From Caldisericota bacterium (GTDB taxonomy: Bacteria; Caldisericota; Caldisericia; Caldisericales; Caldisericaceae), in the NCBI GenBank assembly GCA_030642335.1, contig DAOWNX010000026.1, positions 1 through 8,252 on the forward strand: 8,252 bases of DNA, given 5' to 3'. The translations under genes were made by a program, and so were the position numbers. Each line of letters starts with the position of its first letter. Positions within the stretch are counted from its first letter, which is position 1. Below, in pieces: positions 1 through 5,846 of this stretch. The notes below the pieces were generated by a model. The model saw nothing but the letters and a program-made list of their open reading frames with translations. It was not told where the DNA came from and ran no database searches.

Positions 1-1209
1 ATTCTTTTGTTTATTCCAAAAAGAAAACGAAAAAAACCACTCCCTGCTATTAACCTGGAAGAATCACACAGGAAAATACCTTCTTTTAATGTGAAAGTAT
101 TGGAAGAAAAAGAAACAGTTAAAATTGATTACGAAGTTGATAAAAAGACAACGACAATTCCTGTTCCTGAGAAAACTGGGAAAAAAGAAGTTGTTGCAAA
201 GCCAGGGGAGAGTAGAGTGTCTTATGGAGCAAGGATTCCTTACGGACAAAAGAGAGTTGCAAAAGTTGATTCCAGAAGCAAAGCACAAAAACAAGTCGAG
301 CCCTTGGAAATAAAAAAACCTATTCCTCCCGTTTCAAAAGAAGAAGCAAAAAAACCATTAGAGGAAAAGAAAAATGTTGAAAAAATAGCTGTCGAACAAA
401 TTCCCGGGAGGATTAATGAAACAAAAGAGGGAGTCTCTCTATCAGATAAAGATAAAAGAGTAGAAGCAGAAGAATTGAATGCAAAACCTTTAGAACTGAA
501 AAAAGAAACTGAATTGCCGAAAGAACCAGTAAATGAGATTAAAGAAAAATTAAAAACGGAGGAAAAAGAGAAACCCGAAAAACGCGATACGGCGACAATC
601 CTGAAAGGAGAAGCAAAAGAGCCTTCTGTTCCTAAAGAGAAAGTCATTTCAACTGAAGAAAGAGAGGAAGAGGTTTCAGAAGAGACAAAAAGCTCTCTTG
701 ATCTTTTACTTGAGAAGGTGAAGCGTGAATCCTTGGAGCAGGAGTCACGGGAAACTGGTGAAGAGCAAGCAAAAGGGCCTATAGCTCCTGAAGAGATTGG
801 CAAAGAAGAAGAAAAAGCTGCCAAAGAACCTCAACAAGAAAAAATTCCTTCTCCTCCTCCTTCCCAAGTTTTTAAAAGTGGTGTTGTGATGGATGCCGAT
901 TCATTATTAGAGTTGCTAAAATTGGAAAAAACTGAATATCTGAACCAGGCATTTGTTTCAGTATCTGCTCAATCACACCTAGAGGAAGACATTAAAATAA
1001 AATATAGAATAGGGGTTATTGCTCTGACTTCGATAGAAATAAATTTTGTAGAAGATCTTGCGCATAGAATTGCTTCTAAAATAAGTACGGCAGAAGCTAT
1101 GCTTATTGCTAAAAAGATAAAAGCAAAGGATGTTGTGGTATCGGATTCCCCCAAGATTACATCGTATCAGGGAATAAAAATTCATAGTTTAAAAGATTTG
1201 CTTGGATAA
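1..1209 (+). CDS. Lys/Glu-rich protein with C-terminal PIN-like domain (5' end outside window)
   Basis: The reading frame is open from base 1, with no stop before the first possible start (TTG at 7) and no ribosome binding site visible, so the gene probably begins upstream. The first visible residues (ILLFIPKRKRKK) look like the end of a hydrophobic segment followed by a positive stop-transfer patch, which would suit a membrane anchor; this is inference. Numbering from the TTG, residues 20-285 are a low-complexity charged region rich in Lys, Glu and Pro, probably disordered. Residues 290-400 form a compact alpha/beta domain with the spacing of a PIN fold: a strand with Asp296/Asp298 (VVMDADSLLELL), a helix with Glu363 (STAEAMLIAKKI), a strand ending at Asp380 (VVVSD), then a final IKIHSLKDLL. 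PIN domains are usually Mg-dependent RNases. This one is short and its acidic set may be incomplete, so activity is uncertain. It is convergent with the ATPase/DRTGG operon. The frame is secure; the PIN call is moderate. Confidence 0.6.
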   Translation: MLLFIPKRKRKKPLPAINLEESHRKIPSFNVKVLEEKETVKIDYEVDKKTTTIPVPEKTGKKEVVAKPGESRVSYGARIPYGQKRVAKVDSRSKAQKQVEPLEIKKPIPPVSKEEAKKPLEEKKNVEKIAVEQIPGRINETKEGVSLSDKDKRVEAEELNAKPLELKKETELPKEPVNEIKEKLKTEEKEKPEKRDTATILKGEAKEPSVPKEKVISTEEREEEVSEETKSSLDLLLEKVKRESLEQESRETGEEQAKGPIAPEEIGKEEEKAAKEPQQEKIPSPPPSQVFKSGVVMDADSLLELLKLEKTEYLNQAFVSVSAQSHLEEDIKIKYRIGVIALTSIEINFVEDLAHRIASKISTAEAMLIAKKIKAKDVVVSDSPKITSYQGIKIHSLKDLLG

Positions 1210-1391
1210 ACAGAATATATGGTAAGTTTTTCTTTAAAAGAGTTTTTTGCTGTATATTTTAATTTTTAAAAAGATTAGTTCTCTCTATTTTTTAGTTGGA
1301 GATTTATCCTCTGAAGAACACTCTATTTATTACAACAAATATCATACCTAACTTCCGGAATAATTTGTTAAATCGTATATGTTATGATAAG
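1210..1391. other. Convergent intergenic spacer, no clear terminator
   Basis: This AT-rich 182-nt gap lies between two converging genes, so both transcripts should end here. I see no classical GC-rich hairpin followed by a T-run. Two weak inverted repeats are present: AACAAAT (1334-1340) with ATTTGTT (1363-1369), and TATCATA (1340-1346) with TATGATA (1383-1389). They overlap by one base and could not form together as a simple nested structure. In DNA this AT-rich such matches arise often by chance, so they are noted only as possible termination elements. Confidence 0.3.
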
Positions 1392-2219
1392 TTACTCTTT
1401 TTGGAAAAGCTCGTACAGTTTACCTGAAATTGTAAAAGTATCTTCCTTTCCTTTCGCTATGATAATTCCATTTTCTTCTGCTTTTGCGATAGTTTGCTCT
1501 GGTATCGTGCTGTTCTCAGCAATTATAATAATTGGTATTTTTTTAATTGTTGCAACACCTATTATATTCATGTTTGTTTGTACAGTAAGCCATGTGGACT
1601 CATCTCCTGCTTTTGCAAGTACATTGCTTAATAGGTCACATGAATATGCAGATTTTACCTCTTTTTCCATGTCTACATTTTTTGTAACCAATTCGAGTTT
1701 TAAAGCCTTGATAATTTGTTTTATTTTCATTGCAATTCTCCCTATTTCGTTATCTTTTGCTTTCCATACTTCAAATTGAAGTGATGTGCCCTTTCCTTTT
1801 TCTGAGTGTAGCATGGTAAAATCGGCTATCTTTTGAATATTATTTAGACCTACGCCTGCGCCGAATCCCAAGGATTTTGCAGTTTCAGATGCAGTTGAAA
1901 ATCCGGGTGTAAGCGCATTTAAAATGGACGGAATTCCCGGTCCTCTATCTATTACCTCTCCCTTGATTTTTTTGCAGCAGAGAATTGTTTTAAATAACCC
2001 GTAATGTGCATGGATAATTACATTTGCTTCTGCTTCGTATGCGCATATACCAAATCTCCTTAAAAGATCTCTACTACTAAAAAATGATGCATTTTTGAAA
2101 CACTCTTCTTCTGTAAAAGAAGTTTTGACTAATTTTCTTGTTTCAATTGTTGCATTACCAATATGTTCAAAATCTGCACCTTTTATGGGAAATTGGAATA
2201 TTTTTATCTTTTCTGCCAT
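1392..2219 (-). CDS. RsbW/SpoIIAB-like histidine-kinase-type ATPase fused to a DRTGG domain
   Basis: This 275-residue protein is predicted cytoplasmic. Residues 1-155 form a GHKL (HATPase_c) ATP-binding domain of the anti-sigma/serine-kinase type: N box YEAEANVIIHAH (61-72, Asn66), G1 box IDRGPGIP (90-97), the loop LTPGFSTASE, a glycine-rich lid GFGAGVGLNNI (118-128) and G3 EKGKGTSL (140-147). There is no phosphoacceptor-His dimerisation domain, so it is not a classical sensor kinase. Residues 160-275 form a DRTGG-type regulatory domain (for example CDLLSNVLAKAGDE and AKAEENGIIIA). It is the second gene of the operon: its ATG overlaps the upstream DRTGG gene by 16 nt, and a G-rich AAAGGGGG lies just upstream, so translational coupling is likely. 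In anaerobes, DRTGG and RsbW-like ATPase genes often lie near [FeFe]-hydrogenase clusters (from memory); no hydrogenase gene is visible here. The partner and the phosphorylated target are unknown. Confidence 0.85.
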   Translation of the reverse strand: MAEKIKIFQFPIKGADFEHIGNATIETRKLVKTSFTEEECFKNASFFSSRDLLRRFGICAYEAEANVIIHAHYGLFKTILCCKKIKGEVIDRGPGIPSILNALTPGFSTASETAKSLGFGAGVGLNNIQKIADFTMLHSEKGKGTSLQFEVWKAKDNEIGRIAMKIKQIIKALKLELVTKNVDMEKEVKSAYSCDLLSNVLAKAGDESTWLTVQTNMNIIGVATIKKIPIIIIAENSTIPEQTIAKAEENGIIIAKGKEDTFTISGKLYELFQKE

Positions 2220-2569
2220 GGAGCCCCCTTTAACCCTTCTTTATAGAGAAGCCCACAAGTTACAAACATTATATAATAGGTTTTAAGCATTATAATATTG
2301 TTTTTCTTTGCAAGCTCGATCGTTTTTTGAGGAACTGTTTTACCTCTTACGATGAGCACAGCAGGAATGTCAAGTATTACAGCTGTTCTTACAACAGATT
2401 GGTCTGTAATTCCTGAAATAAGCAGTACTGGTTCTTCTTCTCTACTTATGATAAAAAGTGTGTCACTCATCAAATCTGCAGCAAATGCATATTTGATATC
2501 GATGCCTGTGATACCGTTTTTCTGAAGAATTTCTGCTTTTGTTACATCTATTATTGTTTTTATTTTCAT
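2204..2569 (-). CDS. Stand-alone DRTGG-domain protein
   Basis: This 121-residue soluble protein consists almost wholly of one DRTGG-type domain. Diagnostic stretches are AADLMSDTLFII (30-41), a central beta-alpha unit LLISGITDQSVVRTAVILDI (49-68), and PQKTIELAKKNNIIML (80-95) with a hydrophobic end. DRTGG domains occur in regulatory positions, for instance beside CBS domains or in phosphotransacetylase relatives, and are thought to sense a ligand; the ligand here is unknown. The start is well fixed: AAGGAG (complement of 2576-2581) lies 6 nt before the ATG, and a TTGACT/TAGTAT promoter lies 30-60 nt upstream. The gene overlaps the following ATPase-DRTGG gene by 16 nt. The downstream protein carries a diverged copy of the same domain, so the two may form a heteromeric DRTGG pair; that is inference. 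Confidence 0.85.
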   Translation of the reverse strand: MKIKTIIDVTKAEILQKNGITGIDIKYAFAADLMSDTLFIISREEEPVLLISGITDQSVVRTAVILDIPAVLIVRGKTVPQKTIELAKKNNIIMLKTYYIMFVTCGLLYKEGLKGAPWQKR

Positions 2570-2599
2570 TTTATTCTCCTTGATTCTGTATTAGATATA

Positions 2600-2628
2600 A
2601 TACTATCCTATATTAATAAAATAGTCAA
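2600..2628 (-). promoter_or_regulatory. Sigma-70-type promoter of the DRTGG/ATPase operon
   Basis: On the minus strand a TTGACT -35 box (complement of 2623-2628) is followed after exactly 17 bp by TAGTAT (complement of 2600-2605). Transcription would begin near 2593, giving a leader of roughly 24 nt before the ATG at 2569, with AAGGAG inside it. The same TTGACT hexamer occurs in the other two promoters proposed in this window. Confidence 0.6.
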
Positions 2629-3030
2629 GATAGTTAATAAGCAGCAATAAAATTTTATTTTTCATATGTGAACTAGCTTTATTTTTCTTGATCATAAAAT
2701 CATTGGTAAATACTTTAAAACTGTGAATAACTGGATGGATATCTTAAAGTTTTCAAAAAGAAAAATAATTATTCAGCTTAAAAACTATTGCGTTATTCAA
2801 TAAATGTGGCACTTACTGTAAAATCGTTTGATGTGTCAAAGTGAAGGAAAAATTCCGGAACAACCAGCTTAATTTATTATTTGAAGATATTAAGAGCTCA
2901 ACTCAAGATTTATAGATTATCCTATTCCATGCATTGTTAGAGAAATTATAGGAGTTTTCGATGTTTGTCCTCTATAGATTTTTTTGAAATAGTATTTGTT
3001 GTTTCAACTGAATGCAATTTGTACAAGAAC
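2629..3030. other. AT-rich intergenic stretch with no supported gene
   Basis: These roughly 400 nt, between the divergent promoters, hold no convincing gene on either strand. Short open frames exist but lack ribosome binding sites. One inverted repeat, TTGAAA (2984-2989) with TTTCAA (3002-3007), lies about 25 bp upstream of the permease -35 box and could be an operator. The spacer is long for an AT-rich compact genome, so an unrecognised small RNA or a decayed gene cannot be excluded. Confidence 0.4.
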
Positions 3031-3058
3031 TTGACTTAAAAAAAAATGAAGTTATATT
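3031..3058 (+). promoter_or_regulatory. Sigma-70-type promoter of the permease
   Basis: TTGACT (3031-3036) is separated by 16 bp from TATATT (3053-3058). Transcription would begin near 3065, leaving a leader of about 150 nt before the permease ATG. The -10 box lies inside the first copy of a 21-bp direct repeat. The second copy places another TATATT at 3074-3079, without a good -35 in register. Confidence 0.55.
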
Positions 3059-3083
3059 GATGTAAAATGAAGTTATATTGATG
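3043..3083 (+). repeat. Tandem direct repeat, 21-bp period, over the promoter
   Basis: The 20-base unit AAAATGAAGTTATATTGATG occurs perfectly at 3043-3062 and 3064-3083, separated by one T, so the period is 21 bp, two helical turns. The first copy contains the predicted -10 box and the second covers the predicted start of transcription. This geometry is what two adjacent operator sites on one DNA face would give. A simple replication-slippage duplication is the alternative. Confidence 0.7.
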
Positions 3084-3097
3084 CATATTATATATTA

Positions 3098-3154
3098 AGG
3101 TAGGCAACATATGAAGCATATTCCTAGTTAAATTTTACCTAAAAAGGAGTTAGG
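3098..3154 (+). promoter_or_regulatory. Leader RNA with several small, partly competing hairpins
   Basis: The permease leader can form a stem-loop from TAGG-ATATG (3101-3104, 3109-3113) with CATAT-CCTA (3117-3121, 3123-3126). It could instead pair AGGTA (3098-3102) with TACCT (3136-3140). A third element, CCTAA (3138-3142) with TTAGG (3150-3154), would hold the AAGGAG Shine-Dalgarno of the mini-ORF in its loop. The second and third pairings share bases, as alternative regulatory folds would. Each stem is only 4-5 bp, so this is suggestive only. It does not match the purine, preQ1 or guanidine riboswitch consensuses as I know them. Confidence 0.25.
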
Positions 3155-3156
3155 GG

Positions 3157-3198
3157 GTGCAAAAAGAAAAAAGACTCGAAAAGATTCTAAAAGATTAA
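3157..3198 (+). CDS. Possible 13-residue leader peptide upstream of the permease
   Basis: A GTG at 3157 follows AAGGAG (3144-3149) by 7 nt and opens a 13-codon frame (VQKEKRLEKILKD, first residue Met if translated) ending in TAA at 3196-3198. That is 19 nt before the permease ATG, whose own AAAGGAGG (3204-3211) lies in the gap. The strong ribosome site and close spacing argue that ribosomes load here and may be coupled to permease synthesis. The peptide is highly charged with six Lys/Arg codons; no run of one rare amino acid marks a classical attenuator. It could also be a chance frame after an A-rich, G-rich tract. Confidence 0.35.
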   Translation: MQKEKRLEKILKD

Positions 3199-3217
3199 AA
3201 ATTAAAGGAGGTTTTAA

Positions 3218-4753
3218 ATGGCAAACGAACAAGTTGAATCTTCCGGGTGGGTGCTCTACCCCATAGGAAGCAAACCGCGCTGGACTTTATCATTTTTCCT
3301 GGGGTTCCAGCATTATCTTACAATGTTTGGGGCTACTGTTAGCATCCCTCTTATTGTAGGAGGTGCGATGGGATTCCCACCAGACCAGCTTGCAATCCTT
3401 GTTGGTACTGTTTTTTTTGCGAGTGGAATAGCAACACTCTTTCAGCAATTTCTTGGTAATAAACTCCCTATTGTACAGGGAGGAAGTTTTTCTTTCCTTG
3501 GACCCACCTTTGCTATTATAGGAATGGTGCAGGCTCAGGGCGGGAACTGGCAGATGGCCATTCAAAACGTTGCGGCAGCAATTATGTTTGCATCGATTTT
3601 TGAAATTATTATTGGCTATTCTGGCGCAATAGGCAAAATAAAGAAATTTATTGGGCCTCTTGTAATTGCTCCTACGATTACTATGATTGGATTGGCTCTC
3701 TTTGAAACAGGTGCACCATTTATGGCTGGAAACTGGGTAATTTCTATAATCACACTGGTTGCATTAATTGTCTTTTCTCAAGTTTATTCAAGAAGATCCA
3801 GATTTTTCTTGCTTTTTCCCGTTATATCGGCAATAGCTCTGGGTTGGATTTGCGCACTAGTTGGAACCCTTGCAGGATGGATTCCTGCAGGGAATCCTGC
3901 AAGTTTAACTACTGCTTTCCAGAACATTGCAGCAGCTCCCTGGTTTACTATCCGGCCTCTTATTCCATTCAAATGGGGATTTCCAACCAACACTTCCCTG
4001 TTGGTAGCAGGTAGTTTTGGTATGCTTGCTGCTTACCTTGCTTCAATGGTAGAATCTATCGGAGATTATCATTCATGTGCAAAGATATCTGAAGCTCCGC
4101 CACCAACAGAGCGGATGATTTCAAAAGGTATTGGCGCCGAAGGTGTAGGTTGTCTTGTTGCCGGAATGCTTCAGTCCGGAAGTGGAACGACCTCGTATTC
4201 AGAGAACATCGGGGCTATGGGTATCACAAGAGTTGCCTCAAGAAGAGTTATAAGGTGTGGTGCAATTATTATGCTTATTATCCCGCTTCTTGGGAAAATA
4301 GGAGCAATTTTTGCGTCACTTCCTGGTCCAGTTGTTGGAGCAATGTATGTCGGTCTCTTTGGTTTGATTGCAGCAGTTGGGCTTTCAAACCTCCAATATG
4401 TGAATCTCAATAATTCGAGAAATTTGTTCGTTCTCGGTCTAGCATTATTCAGTGGTCTGTCAGTACGTGTTGCATTCCAACAGAATCCAATAAGCTGGGG
4501 AGCTATTGGAACTGTTGGTGGTACATTGGGAATGATCGTTCAGACAATTCTTACCACAGCAATGGCTGTTTCAGCACTTGTTGCAATGATCCTTGACAAC
4601 GTTCTTCCTGGCGCAACAAGGAAAGAGCGTGGATTAACCTACTGGGAAAGAGAAGCAACTGAAGAAGCCTGGGCAAAAGCCGAGGCAGAATGGAAACAGA
4701 TGAAAGAAGGAGAAGAAAGGAAATTAGAAGGTTTTGAGAGCGCTCAGAAATAA
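3218..4753 (+). CDS. NCS2/NAT-family nucleobase permease, SVCT-like
   Basis: This 511-residue, very hydrophobic protein fits the 14-segment NCS2 (nucleobase-ascorbate transporter) fold, importing a nucleobase by cation symport across the inner membrane. The N-terminal QH motif (GFQHYLTMFGATVSIP, 29-44) and GNKLPIVQGGSFSFLGP (80-96) are typical. TM8 carries ESIGDY (279-284) and TM10 the NAT signature ENIGAMGITR (329-338). Glu as first residue of that signature is as in the uracil carrier UraA; xanthine carriers such as XanQ have Gln. ESIGDY, however, is unlike UraA and matches purine and animal carriers. From 369 on, PGPVVGAM, AVGLSNLQ, LNNSRNLFVLG and the ending LDNVLPG...ERGL closely recall animal SVCT1/2. 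The substrate therefore stays open: uracil, xanthine, urate or another cyclic imide. A charged helical tail (467-511) is cytoplasmic. The start is secure: AAAGGAGG ends 6 nt before the ATG. Confidence 0.93.
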   Translation: MANEQVESSGWVLYPIGSKPRWTLSFFLGFQHYLTMFGATVSIPLIVGGAMGFPPDQLAILVGTVFFASGIATLFQQFLGNKLPIVQGGSFSFLGPTFAIIGMVQAQGGNWQMAIQNVAAAIMFASIFEIIIGYSGAIGKIKKFIGPLVIAPTITMIGLALFETGAPFMAGNWVISIITLVALIVFSQVYSRRSRFFLLFPVISAIALGWICALVGTLAGWIPAGNPASLTTAFQNIAAAPWFTIRPLIPFKWGFPTNTSLLVAGSFGMLAAYLASMVESIGDYHSCAKISEAPPPTERMISKGIGAEGVGCLVAGMLQSGSGTTSYSENIGAMGITRVASRRVIRCGAIIMLIIPLLGKIGAIFASLPGPVVGAMYVGLFGLIAAVGLSNLQYVNLNNSRNLFVLGLALFSGLSVRVAFQQNPISWGAIGTVGGTLGMIVQTILTTAMAVSALVAMILDNVLPGATRKERGLTYWEREATEEAWAKAEAEWKQMKEGEERKLEGFESAQK

Positions 4754-4796
4754 TTTTTTGGAATCTCAGAAGTAATTCTTAGGTGATTTTTGGTTG

Positions 4797-4825
4797 GAGC
4801 CAAGGGCAGAAAAGGCTCTTGGCTC
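4797..4825 (+). terminator. Hairpin between the permease and the next gene (attenuator or weak terminator)
   Basis: GAGCCAAG (4797-4804) pairs perfectly with CTTGGCTC (4818-4825) across a 13-nt loop, a stable 8-bp stem. No T-run follows, so it is not a standard intrinsic terminator. It may reduce read-through, stabilise the permease mRNA 3' end, or sit in the leader of the downstream small gene. Confidence 0.45.
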
Positions 4826-4839
4826 TCATGGAGGTTAAA

Positions 4840-5220
4840 GTGAGCAGTCAGAGCAAAAAAATTTTTTTCGCTGTTTTTATAATACTTTCAATAATTGTAT
4901 TCTACTTAATATTCAATGTAGGAAATCCGAATTCTTTATTAAGATATATTATTAAAGATCCTTCTTATGACGTTGTAATACTTGTTGTAATCGCTGTGTC
5001 TATATCTTTAATGAGTTTCTATTATGTTCATACAAGTGAAACAGGCGGGTATGAAAAAGTTGTTCAGGTAAACTTAAAAAAAATTCGAAAGTTGAGAAGA
5101 AGTGGAAAGACAGATGAGGAGATTGCAAAAGCGATTTTAAATGCGATAAATATCAAAAAAGGGTATCGCTATCACTATGCAATGAGAAGATTAAGAATAA
5201 TTTTGGAAAAAGTTAAATAA
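4840..5220 (+). CDS. Small membrane protein with two transmembrane segments, function unknown
   Basis: I do not recognise this 126-residue protein. The GTG at 4840 is preferred because TGGAGG (4829-4834) stands 5 nt before it. The longer frame from GTG 4783 would translate through the perfect hairpin at 4797-4825 and has no ribosome site; ATG 4828 also lacks one. Residues 8-27 (IFFAVFIILSIIVFYLIFNV) and 44-63 are transmembrane, probably a hairpin with both ends in the cytoplasm. The C-terminal 60 residues are basic and helical, with IRKLRRSGKTDEEIAKAIL (82-100) recalling short helix-turn-helix or SHOCT-like oligomerisation segments. It follows the permease by 86 nt without an obvious promoter and precedes the next small membrane gene by 4 nt, so the three may be cotranscribed. 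Confidence 0.75.
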   Translation: MSSQSKKIFFAVFIILSIIVFYLIFNVGNPNSLLRYIIKDPSYDVVILVVIAVSISLMSFYYVHTSETGGYEKVVQVNLKKIRKLRRSGKTDEEIAKAILNAINIKKGYRYHYAMRRLRIILEKVK

Positions 5221-5224
5221 TTCA

Positions 5225-5701
5225 ATGAGAGAAGATTTCATATATTATATTTTAACAGGTGCATTCATCTTTGCTATTGTTTTTTTCAGGTGGTTTCTCC
5301 AGAGAGACATGAAAAAAACAAGGGGGATGTTTAAGGAGGAAGATATTGTCATTGCAAGCTATGGAGTACATTTTTATGGGTTGGCATCAGAGCCGGGTGG
5401 GCTTCTTGATTCAGGCGGACAAATGATTCTCCTTAAAAATGGATTATATTATAAGGGAAGGTTTGACAAAAGGGAGCTTTTTATTTCGGCAAAAGACCTC
5501 GTGTCAATCGCTGTTACAGATTTTCATAAAAATGAACCTACACTAATGAAATGCCTTGCATTTTATTTTACAAGCAAGGGAGACAAAATTGATAGAGCAG
5601 CTTTTGAACTTCCGCATCCAAAGCAATGGGTTGATGCAATAAAGTATTACTTCGAAAATGAAAATAAGAAAATTCCGATTAAAGAAGAATATATAGCATA
5701 A
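5225..5701 (+). CDS. Single-pass membrane protein with PH/GRAM-like cytoplasmic domain
   Basis: This is an unrecognised 158-residue protein. Residues 5-24 (FIYYILTGAFIFAIVFFRWF) form one membrane anchor, followed by basic residues (RDMKKTR) that place the rest in the cytoplasm. The remainder is beta-rich with a final amphipathic helix. The pattern GQMILLKNGLYYKGR, then ELFISAKDLVSIAVTDF, LAFYFTSKGDKI, AAFELPHPKQWVDAIKYYF resembles bacterial PH-like or GRAM domains, in which a seven-strand barrel is capped by a helix. This is judged from pattern alone, not from a profile search. It begins 4 nt after the stop of the preceding two-TM gene, with only a weak GGA upstream, so translational coupling and a physical partnership of the two proteins are likely. 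Nothing ties it directly to nucleobase metabolism. Confidence 0.75.
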   Translation: MREDFIYYILTGAFIFAIVFFRWFLQRDMKKTRGMFKEEDIVIASYGVHFYGLASEPGGLLDSGGQMILLKNGLYYKGRFDKRELFISAKDLVSIAVTDFHKNEPTLMKCLAFYFTSKGDKIDRAAFELPHPKQWVDAIKYYFENENKKIPIKEEYIA

Positions 5702-5760
5702 TTGTTCATTGTCTTAAAGTATTTTCTCGGTTGAGCTAATTTTTGTTATTTTGCTTTGAT

Positions 5761-5789
5761 TTGACTGAAGATAAAAGATTTGTTAAAAT
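5761..5789 (+). promoter_or_regulatory. Sigma-70-type promoter of the DUF1116-cyclase operon
   Basis: TTGACT (5761-5766) and TAAAAT (5784-5789) are separated by exactly 17 bp, the best promoter in the window. Transcription would begin about 5795-5797, leaving a leader of about 97 nt. This separates the DUF1116-cyclase genes from the upstream membrane-protein genes. Confidence 0.65.
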
Positions 5790-5795
5790 TTAAAA

Positions 5796-5822
5796 ATGGC
5801 AAAAAGGACGTTCTGGTGGTAG
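5796..5822 (+). CDS. Possible leader peptide ending in Trp-Trp-stop
   Basis: An ATG at 5796, almost exactly where transcription should begin, opens an eight-codon frame MAKRTFWW ending in TAG at 5820-5822. There is no room for a ribosome binding site, so it could be translated only as a leaderless mRNA. Two adjacent Trp codons before the stop recall tryptophan-responsive attenuators. A downstream stem, GTTCTGG (5810-5816) with CCAGGGC (5848-5854, two G-U pairs), overlaps the Trp codons, but no T-run follows it. Chance is a real possibility. Confidence 0.22.
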   Translation: MAKRTFWW

Positions 5823-5827
5823 GTGAG

Positions 5828-5846
5828 TTCTTAAACATTTCTTAAA
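5828..5846 (+). repeat. Two TTCTTAAA boxes 11 bp apart in the leader
   Basis: TTCTTAAA occurs at 5828-5835 and 5839-5846, one helical turn apart, between the proposed promoter and the DUF1116 gene. The pair could be a regulator site acting as a roadblock or an RNA-binding element. The boxes are short and AT-rich, so the support is weak. Confidence 0.3.

Noticed and set aside
1384..1779. A 131-codon plus-strand open frame with hydrophobic content
   Set aside because: It lies antisense to the ATPase-DRTGG gene, which has clear domain motifs, a ribosome site and a promoter; the hydrophobic reading is a by-product of the opposite strand.
2831..2872. A 13-codon ATG frame (MCQSEGKIPEQPA) in the divergent spacer
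   Set aside because: There is no ribosome binding site or promoter in position, and short frames of this size are expected by chance.
3001..3030. GTTTCAACTG as a fragment of a CRISPR repeat
   Set aside because: It occurs once, with no spaced copies anywhere in the window and no cas genes.
3065..3217. Purine riboswitch in the permease leader
   Set aside because: The conserved purine aptamer core and its P1-P3 junction sequences are not present.
4150..4413. Alternative plus-strand frame inside the permease, considered as a frameshift or overlapping gene
   Set aside because: The permease frame is continuous through TM8-TM12 with intact NAT motifs; the other frame gives a Cys/Trp-rich sequence without family features.
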